Assembly (NCBI RefSeq): GCF_051859125.1
Contig: NZ_JBHYGG010000057.1
Span: 1 to 64,000, forward strand
Direction of reading: 5' to 3'
Source of the DNA: Gemmata sp051859125
GTDB lineage: Bacteria; Planctomycetota; Planctomycetia; Gemmatales; Gemmataceae
DNA length: 64,000 nucleotides
The translations under genes and the position numbers were made by a program. Every line of letters begins with the position of its first letter. Within the stretch, counting starts at the first letter, position 1. Under the pieces are notes generated by a model that saw nothing but the letters and a program-made list of their open reading frames with translations, was not told where the DNA came from and did no database searches. Of the stretch, positions 50,468 to 59,184 are shown piece after piece.

Positions 50468-51250
50468 TCAGCCGCCGAACAGCCGGGTGAACCAGCTCCG
50501 CGGGGGCGGCTTGGGCGGCGGCACCTGGACCGGGAGCCCCTGGAGCACCGACACCCCCCACAGGCTCGCGATCCGCTCGGCCGCGGGCCGGCCGGCCCAC
50601 TTCACCAGCCGCTCGAACCCGGCCGCGAGGTGGGGCGGGCGGAACGCGGTGCCGTGCCCGTCGGACCCGATCACGTGAACGAACCCGCCGCTCACCCAGT
50701 CGCGGAGCGCCCGCTCCATGCCGTGCTCCCACGGGTCGGCCAGCGCGGCCGCGGTCACCTGGATCATGCACCCGGCGGCGATCCACCGCTCGGTGCGGGC
50801 CGGGTCGTAGAGCAGCTCGGGGTACCGCTCGGCGTGCGCGACGATGAGCCGGACCCCGTGCGGGCGGAACGCCTCGGCGAGCGGGAGCACGTCGAGGAAC
50901 AGCGCGTGCGGCATCTCGACGAGGAGCCACTGGTCGTGCCCGCCGACGGAGAGCAGCGCGCCGGACCGCCAGTCCTCGAGCGTGGTCGGCGAGAGCATGA
51001 CCTCGCCGGTCGGGTACACGGTGAGGGGCACGCTCCGGGCGGCGAGTTCGCCGGCGAGGTGGGCCGCGGCGGCCCGCAGCCGGTCCGCGGTGTTGGCCGG
51101 GTAGCCGGCGTTCTGGTGGGCGAGCGCGGTGGCGTGGCGGACCCCTTCGTCGGCCATCGCGCGGCACATGGCGACCGCCTCGTCCGCCGTGGGCGGGCCG
51201 TCGTCGAGGCCGGCGAGCAGGTGGACGTGGGTGTCGGCGAGCGGGGTCAT
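50468..51250 (-). CDS. CpsB/YwqE-like PHP-domain tyrosine phosphatase
   Basis: This 260-residue PHP-fold metal-dependent phosphatase is predicted to dephosphorylate the BY-kinase encoded next to it, so controlling exopolysaccharide chain length. Metal-binding motifs are ADTHVHLLAGLDDGP at the N-terminus, the histidine in LVEMPH, IVAHAERYPEL, and the IGSDGHGT motif near residue 200. A proline-rich basic tail (VPPPKPPPRSW) could contact the membrane. The kinase gene ends 38 nt upstream on the same strand, which supports a phosphatase-kinase pair. Confidence 0.9.
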   Translation of the reverse strand: MTPLADTHVHLLAGLDDGPPTADEAVAMCRAMADEGVRHATALAHQNAGYPANTADRLRAAAAHLAGELAARSVPLTVYPTGEVMLSPTTLEDWRSGALLSVGGHDQWLLVEMPHALFLDVLPLAEAFRPHGVRLIVAHAERYPELLYDPARTERWIAAGCMIQVTAAALADPWEHGMERALRDWVSGGFVHVIGSDGHGTAFRPPHLAAGFERLVKWAGRPAAERIASLWGVSVLQGLPVQVPPPKPPPRSWFTRLFGG

Positions 51251-51288
51251 GGCGGTGCCCGGTTCGCCGAGCCTCTCGCGGCAAGGGT

Positions 51289-53556
51289 CTACTTCTTCTG
51301 GTCAGTGTACGAGTCCGAGTACTGGTAGTCGTACTTGTACGTGTAGCCGTAGCCGTAGTTCGCGTGCTGCTCGGACGAGGCGTTGATGACGACGCCGAGC
51401 AGGTGCGCGCTCACCGCCACGAGCTCCTGCTTCGCCCGCTCCATGTTCGGGCCGGCGGCGGGGGTCATGCGGAACACGATGATGACCCCGTCGGCCCGCG
51501 GGGCGACCGCGGCCGGGTCGGACACCGCGAGCACCGGGGGCGTGTCGAGCAGCACGAAGTCGTAGCTCGCCCGCAGGTCCGAGAGCACGTCCTGGAACTT
51601 CGGGCTGGTGAGCAGCTCGGCCGGGTTCGCCGGGATCGGCCCGCACGGCAGCAGCGACAGGTTCTCGACCTCGCACCCCTGGATCGCGTCGCCCAGGTCG
51701 GCCTGGTCGGCGACGACCGAGGCCAGGCCCAGGGCCGGCTTCGCCAGGCCGAACAGCTTGTGGACCCGCGGCTTCCGGAAGTCGCAGTCCACGAGCACCA
51801 CCCGCTTGTCGGCCCGGGCCAGCGCGATCGCCAGGTTCGCGGCCGTCGTGCTCTTCCCGTCCCCGCTCATCGGGCTGGTGATCTGGATCACCTGGTGGTT
51901 GCGGTTGGCGACGCTGAACAGGAGCTGCGTGCGGAGCCCGCGGACCGCCTCGGCCTCGGCCGTCTTGGGGCGGAGCCACACCACCAGGGTCGGGTCGATC
52001 GCCGCGATCGGCGTCACCTCGTTGGGCTGGTTCGCGCGGATCACCGGGACGTGCGCGAGGATCGGCAGCCCGAGCCGGCGGCGGACGTCCTCCGGGGACC
52101 GGAACCCGCGGTCGCCGAGTTCGGCCCGCAGCGCCAGCCCGCCCCCGAGGAGCAGCCCGAGGACCGCGCCGAGCATGAGCGACTGGAGCAGCACCGGGGC
52201 GACCTGGCCCCCGTCGGCCGGCTTGGTCACGTCCCGGACCTCGTACGCGCCGGCCGATCGCGAGCCGCTGACCCGGTCCTTCTCCTTCTCGGCCGCCTGC
52301 AGCTCGGCCGCGGTCTGCTTGAGCCGCTCCTCGCTGTTGCGGATCGCCTGCTGCACCGGGGCCACGTTCCGGGCCGTCTCCTCGTCGGCCTCGATCCGCC
52401 GGGCGAGGATGTCGAGCTGGGCGGTGATCGCCCCGAGTTCGCTCTCGAGCTTCCGCCGGTACCGCTCGAGTTCGTCCTCCGCCGGCCCGCCGCGGGCCGC
52501 GACCTCGTCCTCGAGCACCTTGATCTGGCTGTTGAGGGCGGCCATGTCCGGGTGGCCCGGCCCGAGGCGGGTGCCCAGCTCGCCCTTCTTGTACTTGAGG
52601 TGCGCGAGCATCGACTCGGGGTCCTTGACGTCGCCGAACAGGAACGGGCGGTCGTTGGCGATCCCGAGCTTGGCCATCGTCGCGAGCCGCTCGGCCCGGG
52701 TCTTCCCGGCGTCGCGGATCTGCTTGAGCCGGTTCTCGATCACGATCTTGTCGAGCTCCCGGGTGTTCTGCGAAGACCGGTTGTCGCTGATCCGCTGCTG
52801 GACCCGCTCGGGCGTCTCCTGGCTGATGCCCGGCACGAGGACCGCGCCGGTCGCCGGGTCGATGACCCCGCGGAGCTTCCGCTCGGCCTCGTCGAGCTGC
52901 ACCCGGGTGTCGTTGAGCCCGCGCTTGAGCCGGGCGATCTGCTCGTCGAGGAGCTTGAGCTGGCGGACCGAGGCGTCCTCGTACACGCCGGTGAGTTCGT
53001 CCTTGTAGGCGGCGATGATGGCCCGCAGGTACTTCGGCGCGTCGGCCGGGTGGAGCGACTTGAACGACAGTTGCAGCACGTTGCTCGGCGTGTTCGACCC
53101 GGCCTCCTTGACGCGGGCCACGGCGAACCGGGCCTTCATGTACGCGACCCGCTCGGCGGCCCCGTCCGGGGGCGGGTTCTGGAACGGCTTCTGCTCGTCG
53201 AGCCTTCGCTCCGCGGCGACCTTCAGGATCGCCTCCGACCCGAGCAGGATGACCTGCGGGCCGATGTAGTCCTCTAGATACTGCACGCGGGCGTCGCCGG
53301 CCCCGCCGGCGACCATGTCGGGCCGGCTCTTGACGACCATGAGTTCCGCGGTGGACTGGTACACCGGGGTCCGCTGCATGTGGAAGAGCAGGCCGAGGAC
53401 GACGCCGACGGCGAGCCCGAGGACGAGCCACGGCCACCGCCGCAGCACGGCGAGGAGGACGTTCGGCTGCTCGGCGGGGGGCTCGGCGACCGGCGGGAGG
53501 GCGATCGACGCGGACGACTGCGACGCGGGGTCGAGGAGCGGGTTGAGGTTGGCCAC
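51289..53556 (-). CDS. Polysaccharide chain-length regulator with BY-kinase domain (Wzc/CpsCD-like)
   Basis: This 755-residue bacterial tyrosine autokinase has a Wzz-type N-terminal membrane helix (about 37-60, WLVLGLAVGVVLGLLF), a long periplasmic coiled-coil region, and a second helix near 460 (QSLMLGAVLGLLLGGGLAL). The cytoplasmic kinase domain has Walker A SPMSGDGKSTTAANLA, Walker A' VLVDCDFRKP and Walker B FVLLDTPP. The tail carries a cluster of eight tyrosines (YGYGYTYKYDYQY and on), the expected autophosphorylation site. It drives and times export of a surface polysaccharide. The start is GTG. Confidence 0.95.
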   Translation of the reverse strand: MANLNPLLDPASQSSASIALPPVAEPPAEQPNVLLAVLRRWPWLVLGLAVGVVLGLLFHMQRTPVYQSTAELMVVKSRPDMVAGGAGDARVQYLEDYIGPQVILLGSEAILKVAAERRLDEQKPFQNPPPDGAAERVAYMKARFAVARVKEAGSNTPSNVLQLSFKSLHPADAPKYLRAIIAAYKDELTGVYEDASVRQLKLLDEQIARLKRGLNDTRVQLDEAERKLRGVIDPATGAVLVPGISQETPERVQQRISDNRSSQNTRELDKIVIENRLKQIRDAGKTRAERLATMAKLGIANDRPFLFGDVKDPESMLAHLKYKKGELGTRLGPGHPDMAALNSQIKVLEDEVAARGGPAEDELERYRRKLESELGAITAQLDILARRIEADEETARNVAPVQQAIRNSEERLKQTAAELQAAEKEKDRVSGSRSAGAYEVRDVTKPADGGQVAPVLLQSLMLGAVLGLLLGGGLALRAELGDRGFRSPEDVRRRLGLPILAHVPVIRANQPNEVTPIAAIDPTLVVWLRPKTAEAEAVRGLRTQLLFSVANRNHQVIQITSPMSGDGKSTTAANLAIALARADKRVVLVDCDFRKPRVHKLFGLAKPALGLASVVADQADLGDAIQGCEVENLSLLPCGPIPANPAELLTSPKFQDVLSDLRASYDFVLLDTPPVLAVSDPAAVAPRADGVIIVFRMTPAAGPNMERAKQELVAVSAHLLGVVINASSEQHANYGYGYTYKYDYQYSDSYTDQKK

Positions 53557-53952
53557 TGAGCGACTCCGGGGTCACGACGCGGGCGGACCGGCCCGTCGGC
53601 GTATTGTCCCCGGAACCCGCACTTCAGCCAAGGCCAGTCAATCCGCCCCGATCGACCGGTGGGAGCCGAGCCCCAGTCGGTCGCCCCCGCGCCCCTGTAA
53701 ATCTTGCACGCCGGCTGGTTTGTTCCGGGGAACTGTAACTTCTACACCGGCTGGCCGGCGTGCCGGAACCACCCGCACGCCGCACACGATTCCGAACACC
53801 AGTCCGAGACGCACGTTAAGCCGGCACATTTCTGCGCGACCGGCCGCAGTTTTCTGCCCGGCACACCGGTTGCGGTTAGACTCCTGACGCCCCTTGCTTT
53901 ACACCAGAGCCGCACGATACGGCTCGGCGTCGTCTCCACGGAGGTCAAGGGA
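53557..53952. other. Divergent spacer between the BY-kinase and HExxH genes
   Basis: These 396 bp hold no convincing gene. GCCGGCTGG occurs twice (about 53711 and 53745), and CACGCCGG/CCGGCGTG form an inverted pair across about 53709-53763. GGAGG lies about 10 nt before the HExxH start. I could not identify a confident promoter. Confidence 0.4.
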
Positions 53953-54984
53953 ATGACGCTTCGTCGGTTCTACTCTGCGCTGGTCCTCGCCGCCCTGGCC
54001 TCCCCGGGCGCCGCGACCGCTGCCAACTTCGAAACGCCGAACTTCAGCGTCGAGGCCCCGACCCCGGAGCTCGCCCGCAAGTTCGGCGAGATGGCCGAGG
54101 CCTACCGCAAGGAGAAGGCGCTCGACTGGCTCGGCCACGAGATGCCCCAGTGGCCCCGCAAGTGCCCGCTCCAGGTCCAGGTGTCGATGGGCTCCGCCGG
54201 CGGGGCCACCACGTTCACGTTCGGGTCCGACCAGGGCCGCCCGGTCGTCTCGTCGCAGCGGATGGAGATCCGCGGCGACGCCAAGCAGCTCCTCTACAGT
54301 GTGCTCCCCCACGAGGTCACCCACACCGTGCTGGCCCACCACTTCGGCCGCCCGGTGCCGCGGTGGGCCGACGAGGGCGGGAGCGTGCTCAGCGAGAACG
54401 ACGAGGAGCGGTTCAGCCACGACGTCCGGTGCCGCGAGATCCTCAACGCCGGCCGCGCGTTCGTCCTCCGCACCCTGTTCCGCATGACCGAGTACCCGCG
54501 GGACATGACCGTGCTGTACGCCCAGGGGTACTCGGTGACGGCCTACCTCGTCGAGAAGGGCGGCAACGGCCGCGAGGGCCGCGGGAAGCTGCTGCAGTTC
54601 CTCGGCGGCGGCATGAACGGCAACACGGCCGAGAGCTGGAACGAGGCGGCCCGCAAGGTGTACGGGTTCGAGTCGATCGACGCGCTGGAGCGGGCCTGGC
54701 TCGACGCGCTCCGCACCCCGCCGTCGCGGCTCGTGGCCCGCGGGGCCGCCCCGGGCAACGACAAGCCGGCCGCGACCCACGCCAGCACCGCCGCGGCGAC
54801 CGGGACGCCCCGCACGGAGCTCCGCACCTCGGCCGCCCCGGCGATGCCGCTGCTGGAGCCGCCGGTCCGGGCCGTCCGCGGGGTCGCCCCGGCCAACGAG
54901 CCGACCCGCCCGGCCGCGGCACCGACGGCCCCGAGCTACCCGCCGCCGGTCCTGGGCCCGCCCGAACTGCCCCGCACGCGGTGA
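53953..54984 (+). CDS. Secreted HExxH (gluzincin-like) zinc metallopeptidase candidate
   Basis: This 343-residue exported protein has a signal peptide (residues 1-24). It contains the zinc motif HEVTH at 120-124 in LPHEVTHTVLAHHF. The downstream RWADEGGSVLSEN provides the glutamate expected as third ligand in the peptidase MA-like (gluzincin) clan, about 22 residues on. The last 90 residues are Pro/Ala-rich and probably disordered. It is likely to act on cell-surface or periplasmic protein. It is transcribed away from the BY-kinase gene. Confidence 0.8.
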   Translation: MTLRRFYSALVLAALASPGAATAANFETPNFSVEAPTPELARKFGEMAEAYRKEKALDWLGHEMPQWPRKCPLQVQVSMGSAGGATTFTFGSDQGRPVVSSQRMEIRGDAKQLLYSVLPHEVTHTVLAHHFGRPVPRWADEGGSVLSENDEERFSHDVRCREILNAGRAFVLRTLFRMTEYPRDMTVLYAQGYSVTAYLVEKGGNGREGRGKLLQFLGGGMNGNTAESWNEAARKVYGFESIDALERAWLDALRTPPSRLVARGAAPGNDKPAATHASTAAATGTPRTELRTSAAPAMPLLEPPVRAVRGVAPANEPTRPAAAPTAPSYPPPVLGPPELPRTR

Positions 54985-55006
54985 TCGAGCACGAGCACGA
55001 CGCGAT

Positions 55007-55030
55007 AACGCCCGGGGAGACCCGGGCGTT
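55007..55030 (+). terminator. Terminator after the HExxH gene
   Basis: AACGCCCGGG and CCCGGGCGTT form a 10-bp stem, followed by TTCCGTTTC, 22 nt after the stop. This is the most terminator-like hairpin in the window. Confidence 0.75.
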
Positions 55031-55041
55031 TCCGTTTCTCG

Positions 55042-55138
55042 GTAGGCGACTCGCTCCGCGAGTCGCGGTCCTGTGCGTCCGAACACGTCGGTGAGGCGCG
55101 GAGCGCGGCGGGGGTCACTCGCGGGGCGAGTGACCTAC
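55042..55138. repeat. Palindromic element (GTAGGCGACTCGC family)
   Basis: Outer GTAGG/CCTAC enclose two hairpins, GACTCGCTCCGCGAGTC on the left and GTCACTCGCGGGGCGAGTGAC on the right. A relative lies at 62141-62235. Confidence 0.75.
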
Positions 55139-55203
55139 TTTGGGAGGCACGCGCGCCGCGAACTCCTAAAACCAATGGCACACCTCACGCCGCGGAGTTC
55201 GCC

Positions 55204-56652
55204 ATGCCCACACCGGCCGTCAACGAGTTCGACCTGGTCGTGATCGGGGCCGGGCCGGCCGGGTGCGCCGCGGCCAACACCGCCGCGCTGCTCGGCAAGA
55301 AGGTCGCCGTCGTCGAGCGGAGCGCGACCGTCGGCGGGGCCGCGATCAACACCGGCACCATCCCCAGCAAGACCCTCCGCGAAACCGCCCTCGCGCTCTC
55401 GGGGCTCAAGGCCCGTGCGCTCTACGGCGTCGACCTGTCGCTCCGCCGCGAGGCGACCGTTGACGACTTCCTGCGGCACGAGCGGCAGGTCCGCACCGTC
55501 GAGGCGGCCCAGTCGCGGCACCTGCTCGACCGGTTCGGCGTCACGGTGCTCCAGGGGACCGGGAGCTTCGTCGACGCCCACACGGTGCGGGTCGGGGCGT
55601 CGGCGACGGGCAGCGGCGGGCTGTTCCGCGGCGAGAAGATCATCATCGCCATCGGGTCGGTCCCGAGCCGCCCGGCCATGTTCCCGTTCGAGCACAACCG
55701 GGTCCACGACTCGGACGAGCTGCTGTACCTCACGGCGATGCCGCGGTCGCTGGCGGTGATCGGGGCCGGGGTGATCGGCAGCGAGTACGCGTGCATGTTC
55801 GCGGTACTCGGCACCCGGGTCCACCTCATCGACGGCCGCGACACGCTGCTCCCGTTCCTCGACGCCGACCTCTCGAAGGCGCTCGCGGCCTCCATGACCC
55901 GCCAAGGGGTGGTGTTCCACTGGAAGGAGAACGTGGTGAAGTGCGAGGCCCCGCGGATCGGGGAGATCGTGCTGACCCTCACGTCGGGCAACGAGGTGCT
56001 GGTCGATCACTTGCTCGTGTGCGCCGGCCGCACGAGCCCGACGGCCGAGCTGAACCCGGCCGCGGCCGGCGTCGGGCTGTCGAGCCGCGGGCTCGTCCCG
56101 GTGGACGAGCACTACCGGACCACGGTCCCGCACATCTACGCGGTCGGCGACGTGATCGGGTTCCCGGCGCTGGCCTCGACGAGCGCCGAGCAGGGCCGCG
56201 TCGCCGCGTGCCACGCCTGCGGGTCGGACTTCAAGAAGACGCTGGCGGCGGTGCTCCCGGCCGGCATCTACACGATCCCCGAGCTGAGCACGGCCGGGCT
56301 GACCGAGGCGCAGGTGCGGGAGAAGGGGATCGACTACGTGGTGGGCCGCGGCGACTACGCGCACAACCCGCGGGGCCAGATCATCGGCGACAAGACCGGG
56401 TTCCTGAAGCTGATCTTCCAGGCGTCGGACATGAAGCTGCTCGGGGTCCACGTGATCGGCGAGCAGGCGACGGAACTCGTTCACATCGGGCTGACGGCGC
56501 TGATGATCGGGGCCGGCGCGGAGTTGTTCATGAACACGTGCTACAACTACCCGACCCTCGGCGACCTGTACAAGCTCGCCGCCGCCGACGCGCTCCTGAA
56601 GCGCAACAAGCTCGGCCGCGACCCCGCCATCCTCGAAGACGGCGGGTGGTGA
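55204..56652 (+). CDS. sthA: Si-specific (soluble) NAD(P)(+) transhydrogenase
   Basis: This 482-residue flavoprotein of the pyridine nucleotide-disulfide reductase family transfers hydride between NADPH and NAD. It has the FAD motif VIGAGPAGCAAANTAALLG, a second nucleotide motif VIGAGVIGSEYACMF, the FAD motif YAVGDVIGFPALAS, and a C-terminal dimerisation domain. At the usual disulfide position it has GGAAINTGTIPSKTLRE, so the redox cysteines are absent; this GTIPSKTLRE form is diagnostic of SthA rather than lipoamide dehydrogenase. The start is at 55204 (MPTPAVNEFDLVVIG). Confidence 0.94.
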   Translation: MPTPAVNEFDLVVIGAGPAGCAAANTAALLGKKVAVVERSATVGGAAINTGTIPSKTLRETALALSGLKARALYGVDLSLRREATVDDFLRHERQVRTVEAAQSRHLLDRFGVTVLQGTGSFVDAHTVRVGASATGSGGLFRGEKIIIAIGSVPSRPAMFPFEHNRVHDSDELLYLTAMPRSLAVIGAGVIGSEYACMFAVLGTRVHLIDGRDTLLPFLDADLSKALAASMTRQGVVFHWKENVVKCEAPRIGEIVLTLTSGNEVLVDHLLVCAGRTSPTAELNPAAAGVGLSSRGLVPVDEHYRTTVPHIYAVGDVIGFPALASTSAEQGRVAACHACGSDFKKTLAAVLPAGIYTIPELSTAGLTEAQVREKGIDYVVGRGDYAHNPRGQIIGDKTGFLKLIFQASDMKLLGVHVIGEQATELVHIGLTALMIGAGAELFMNTCYNYPTLGDLYKLAAADALLKRNKLGRDPAILEDGGW

Positions 56653-56679
56653 CCGCGGGGGCTGTTCCGGTTGGGTTTG

Positions 56680-56825
56680 GAGCCCCGGAGGGGCGGCGGA
56701 TGGTAGCCAGGGGTGGAGCGAGTCCTCGAGCGGCAACCCCTGGTCCCCGGCGTCGGTTCCGGGACCAGGGGTTTGCCCGAAGCGGGCCGCACCCCTGGCT
56801 ACCATCCGCCGCCCCTCCGGGGCTC
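56680..56825. repeat. Large perfect palindrome with 36-bp arms
   Basis: Arms 56680-56715 and 56790-56825 (GAGCCCCGGAGGGGCGGCGG and on) are perfect inverses. Inside, AACCCCTGGTCCC and GGGACCAGGGGTT pair again. It separates the convergent sthA and MTEAEWL genes. Confidence 0.95.
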
Positions 56826-56835
56826 AAGATCGCGA

Positions 56836-57465
56836 TCACTCCTTCCCCAGCACGAGATCGACGACCCAGCACCCGCGGACGTGCGGCCCCGGCCCGCGGC
56901 AGTGGTCGAGCACGTCGGAGCTGTCGCACCCGGCGTCTTGCAGCGCATCAGCGAGGATCGGCATCGCGCCGAAGTCGCGCGCTTCGTACATCCCACGCGC
57001 GAGCGCGATGGACGTTGAGGTGCGCCACTCTGGTGAGAACGCCACGGGCCGGAACGGGTTGGCGAAGACGTCGCGCACAAGATTAGCCTGCCGAATCGCT
57101 TCAACTTTCACCTTCGAGGTGGATCTTCCTCCAACAGCGAACCGAGCCTGACCCGCTGCTCGGCGTATCAAATCACTCTGCACACATGCGAAAAGCACAG
57201 CAATGGCGGCACGCTTCTCCCGTTCGGTATCCCCACCTGCAAATCGACCGGCTGCTAACGCTGCCCGTTGCTCGAGGCTGAGAATGCCATCAGCAAGTGC
57301 TTCAGATGCGTCGAGTGCTTCAGTACACCGCGAGTCCTTGAGGTATAGAAGCACTCGACGAGCACAGGCACACGCGAACAGACGGTATTTGCGGCTGTCG
57401 ACACAGTACGGAGAGTCGAGCAGTTCATCAGGCTGTTCGCACGCCAGCCACTCCGCTTCCGTCAT
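56836..57465 (-). CDS. MTEAEWL-type planctomycete protein of unknown function
   Basis: The 209-residue protein begins MTEAEWLACEQPDELL and contains RLFACACARRVLLYL, DVFANPFRPVAFSPEW, ARGMYEARDFGAMPILADAL and the ending DHCRGPGPHVRGCWVVDLVLGK. I recognise this as a family multiplied in Gemmata-like genomes, without an assigned role. Its ATG overlaps the stop of a truncated toxin frame (ATGA) and its GC content is lower than average, which suggests it was inserted into a toxin-antitoxin operon. Confidence 0.82.
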   Translation of the reverse strand: MTEAEWLACEQPDELLDSPYCVDSRKYRLFACACARRVLLYLKDSRCTEALDASEALADGILSLEQRAALAAGRFAGGDTEREKRAAIAVLFACVQSDLIRRAAGQARFAVGGRSTSKVKVEAIRQANLVRDVFANPFRPVAFSPEWRTSTSIALARGMYEARDFGAMPILADALQDAGCDSSDVLDHCRGPGPHVRGCWVVDLVLGKE

Positions 57466-57548
57466 CGGTCGCGCTCCGAACCCATCAACATCGGTTCGCC
57501 GTCGAACTCGCGCTGGGCGGCGCGGCGCAGGATAACGGGCGTGCTCAC
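57462..57548 (-). pseudogene. RelE/ParE-type toxin remnant
   Basis: A GTG at 57548 overlaps the antitoxin stop and opens VSTPVILRRAAQREFD, the first helix of a RelE/ParE-type toxin. The frame then ends after only 28 residues (GEPMLMGSERDR), so about 70 residues of the toxin are missing. Its stop overlaps the start of the MTEAEWL gene. Confidence 0.7.
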
Positions 57549-57775
57549 TTGCTGAACCTTGCGAAAGCGGCCGCGCGGACTTCCTCCCACGGGACGCAAT
57601 CGTCGGGGTTGGCGGCGTGGTCCGCGAGTCGACGGTCCAGCTCCCGGCGCTTCGCGTCCGAGAGCGGCGGGCGCGGCTGCTCGGCCGCGATCGTCTCGAG
57701 GATTTCCTGGGCGAGTGCGATCCGCTCCGCGACGGTCATGCGGTCGATGCCCAACTGCTGAAGGATTGCAGACAT
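57545..57775 (-). CDS. Addiction-module antitoxin (PF09720-like)
   Basis: This 76-residue protein matches the putative addiction module component family: MTVAERIALAQEILETIAAE, then LSDAKRRELDRRLADHAANPDDCVPWEEVRA. Such antitoxins neutralise a RelE/ParE-type partner. The partner encoded immediately downstream is truncated, so this antitoxin is an orphan or regulates elsewhere. Its stop overlaps the toxin remnant by 4 nt (GTGA). Confidence 0.85.
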   Translation of the reverse strand: MSAILQQLGIDRMTVAERIALAQEILETIAAEQPRPPLSDAKRRELDRRLADHAANPDDCVPWEEVRAAAFARFSK

Positions 57776-57858
57776 CTCGGCCCCCGCACCCGGTGACGAA
57801 CCACACCCGTACTGTACCGCGGCACTCGAATGCGTGCGAGGGCTCCGGTCGCCGTCGC

Positions 57859-59184
57859 CTACTTCTTCGGCGGGGGTGGGTTCTTCTTGTCGAGGTCGGC
57901 GAGCAGGTCGTCGGCGTCCTTGCGGTACACGAACCCGTCCTTGCTCTCGGACGCGGCGCGGAGGATCTTCTGCGCGTCGTCGGTCGCGCCGCGGTCGGCG
58001 AGTACGCGGGCGACGAAGTACGCCGCGTCGGGCGACAGCGCGCCGCCGGCGGTCGTGCGGGCCACCTTTTCGGCGTCGGCGGTGCGGCCGGCCTTGAACA
58101 GGCAGTACGCCAGCACCGCACGCGGCTCGCCGGCCCGCGGGTTCTGCTTCGCGTACCCCTCGGCCAGCTCCGTCGCCCGCCGCTTGCCCGTCGCGTCGCC
58201 CGACTCGGCCAGAACGAGCGCCAGGTTCACCACGCCGAACCCGAACGACGGGTGGTCCCGCACCAGCTCCTCGAACACCGCGGCCGCGGCGGGGTAGTCC
58301 TTCGCGTACCGGGCGGTGAGGCCGGTGAGCGCCTTGGTGTCGCGCGACGCGGGCTCCAGCTTCTGCGCCGCGGCGAGGTGCGCCTTTGCGGTGTCGAGCC
58401 GGCCGCGGTCGAGCAGGTACCCCGCGAGCGCTCGGTGAACCTTCGCGGCGTTCGGGTGGGCCGCGACCGCCTTGGTGTACCACTCGTCGGCCTTCGCGAA
58501 GTCGTGCTTCGCGGTCCAGAGCTGCGCCATCGACATCTGCGGCGGGTCGAGCGTCGGGTCTTCCTTGTGGGCGGCCTGGAGTTCGGCGAACGCCTCGTCG
58601 GGCTTGTCGACGAGGAACAGCGTGCGGGCGAGGCGCTGGCGGAGGGCGGCGTTCCGGGGGTCGGCGTCGAGGAGCGCGGCGAGGTGCGTCCTCACCGACG
58701 CGCTGTCCCCGCGGGCCTCGAACGCGGCGGCCAGCCCGAGCCGGGCCTCGCGCTGGTACTTCTTCTTGGTGTCGGCGTCCCACCGGGCCGAGTCGGTCGC
58801 GGCCAGCGCCGCGGTGCAGCCCAGGACGGCGTCGGTGACGCGGCCCTCGGCGAGCGCGAAGCTCGCGTTCGTGAGGAGCACGTCCGGGTGCGCCGGGTCC
58901 TCGGTCGCGGCCTGCTCGATCAGGAGCCGGGCCTGCGGGCCGTTGCCGGTCTCGACGCACCACCGTGCGGCGACCACCTTTGGGGGCGACAGCGCCGGGT
59001 TCGCCTTCGCGGCGGCCCGGAGGTGGGCGATCGCGTCGTCGAGCTTCCCGGCGAGGAACGCCTCCTTCGCCTTCTGCTCGTCGGGGGGCGGGGCTGTTTT
59101 CGGGGCGTCCTTCGGCGGCTGTGCGAAGGCGGCGACGGCGCAGAAGAGGAGGGCGGGTGCGGCCAGGGTGCGCGGCGCGGGCAT
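57859..59184 (-). CDS. Secreted TPR-repeat protein
   Basis: This 441-residue exported protein has a signal peptide (residues 1-21, ending AAFAQ) and about nine TPR units. Examples are EAFLAGKLDDAIAHLRAAAK, LGLAAAFEARGDSASVRTHL, ADEWYTKAVAAHPNAAKVHR and AHLAAAQKLEPASRDTK. It probably serves as a periplasmic scaffold. Its ATG overlaps the stop of the upstream TPR gene (TGATG), so the two are translationally coupled. Confidence 0.85.
   Translation of the reverse strand: MPAPRTLAAPALLFCAVAAFAQPPKDAPKTAPPPDEQKAKEAFLAGKLDDAIAHLRAAAKANPALSPPKVVAARWCVETGNGPQARLLIEQAATEDPAHPDVLLTNASFALAEGRVTDAVLGCTAALAATDSARWDADTKKKYQREARLGLAAAFEARGDSASVRTHLAALLDADPRNAALRQRLARTLFLVDKPDEAFAELQAAHKEDPTLDPPQMSMAQLWTAKHDFAKADEWYTKAVAAHPNAAKVHRALAGYLLDRGRLDTAKAHLAAAQKLEPASRDTKALTGLTARYAKDYPAAAAVFEELVRDHPSFGFGVVNLALVLAESGDATGKRRATELAEGYAKQNPRAGEPRAVLAYCLFKAGRTADAEKVARTTAGGALSPDAAYFVARVLADRGATDDAQKILRAASESKDGFVYRKDADDLLADLDKKNPPPPKK

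Noticed and set aside
55204..56652. Dihydrolipoamide dehydrogenase
   Set aside because: The redox CxxxxC is absent and the GTIPSKTLRE motif is that of soluble transhydrogenase.
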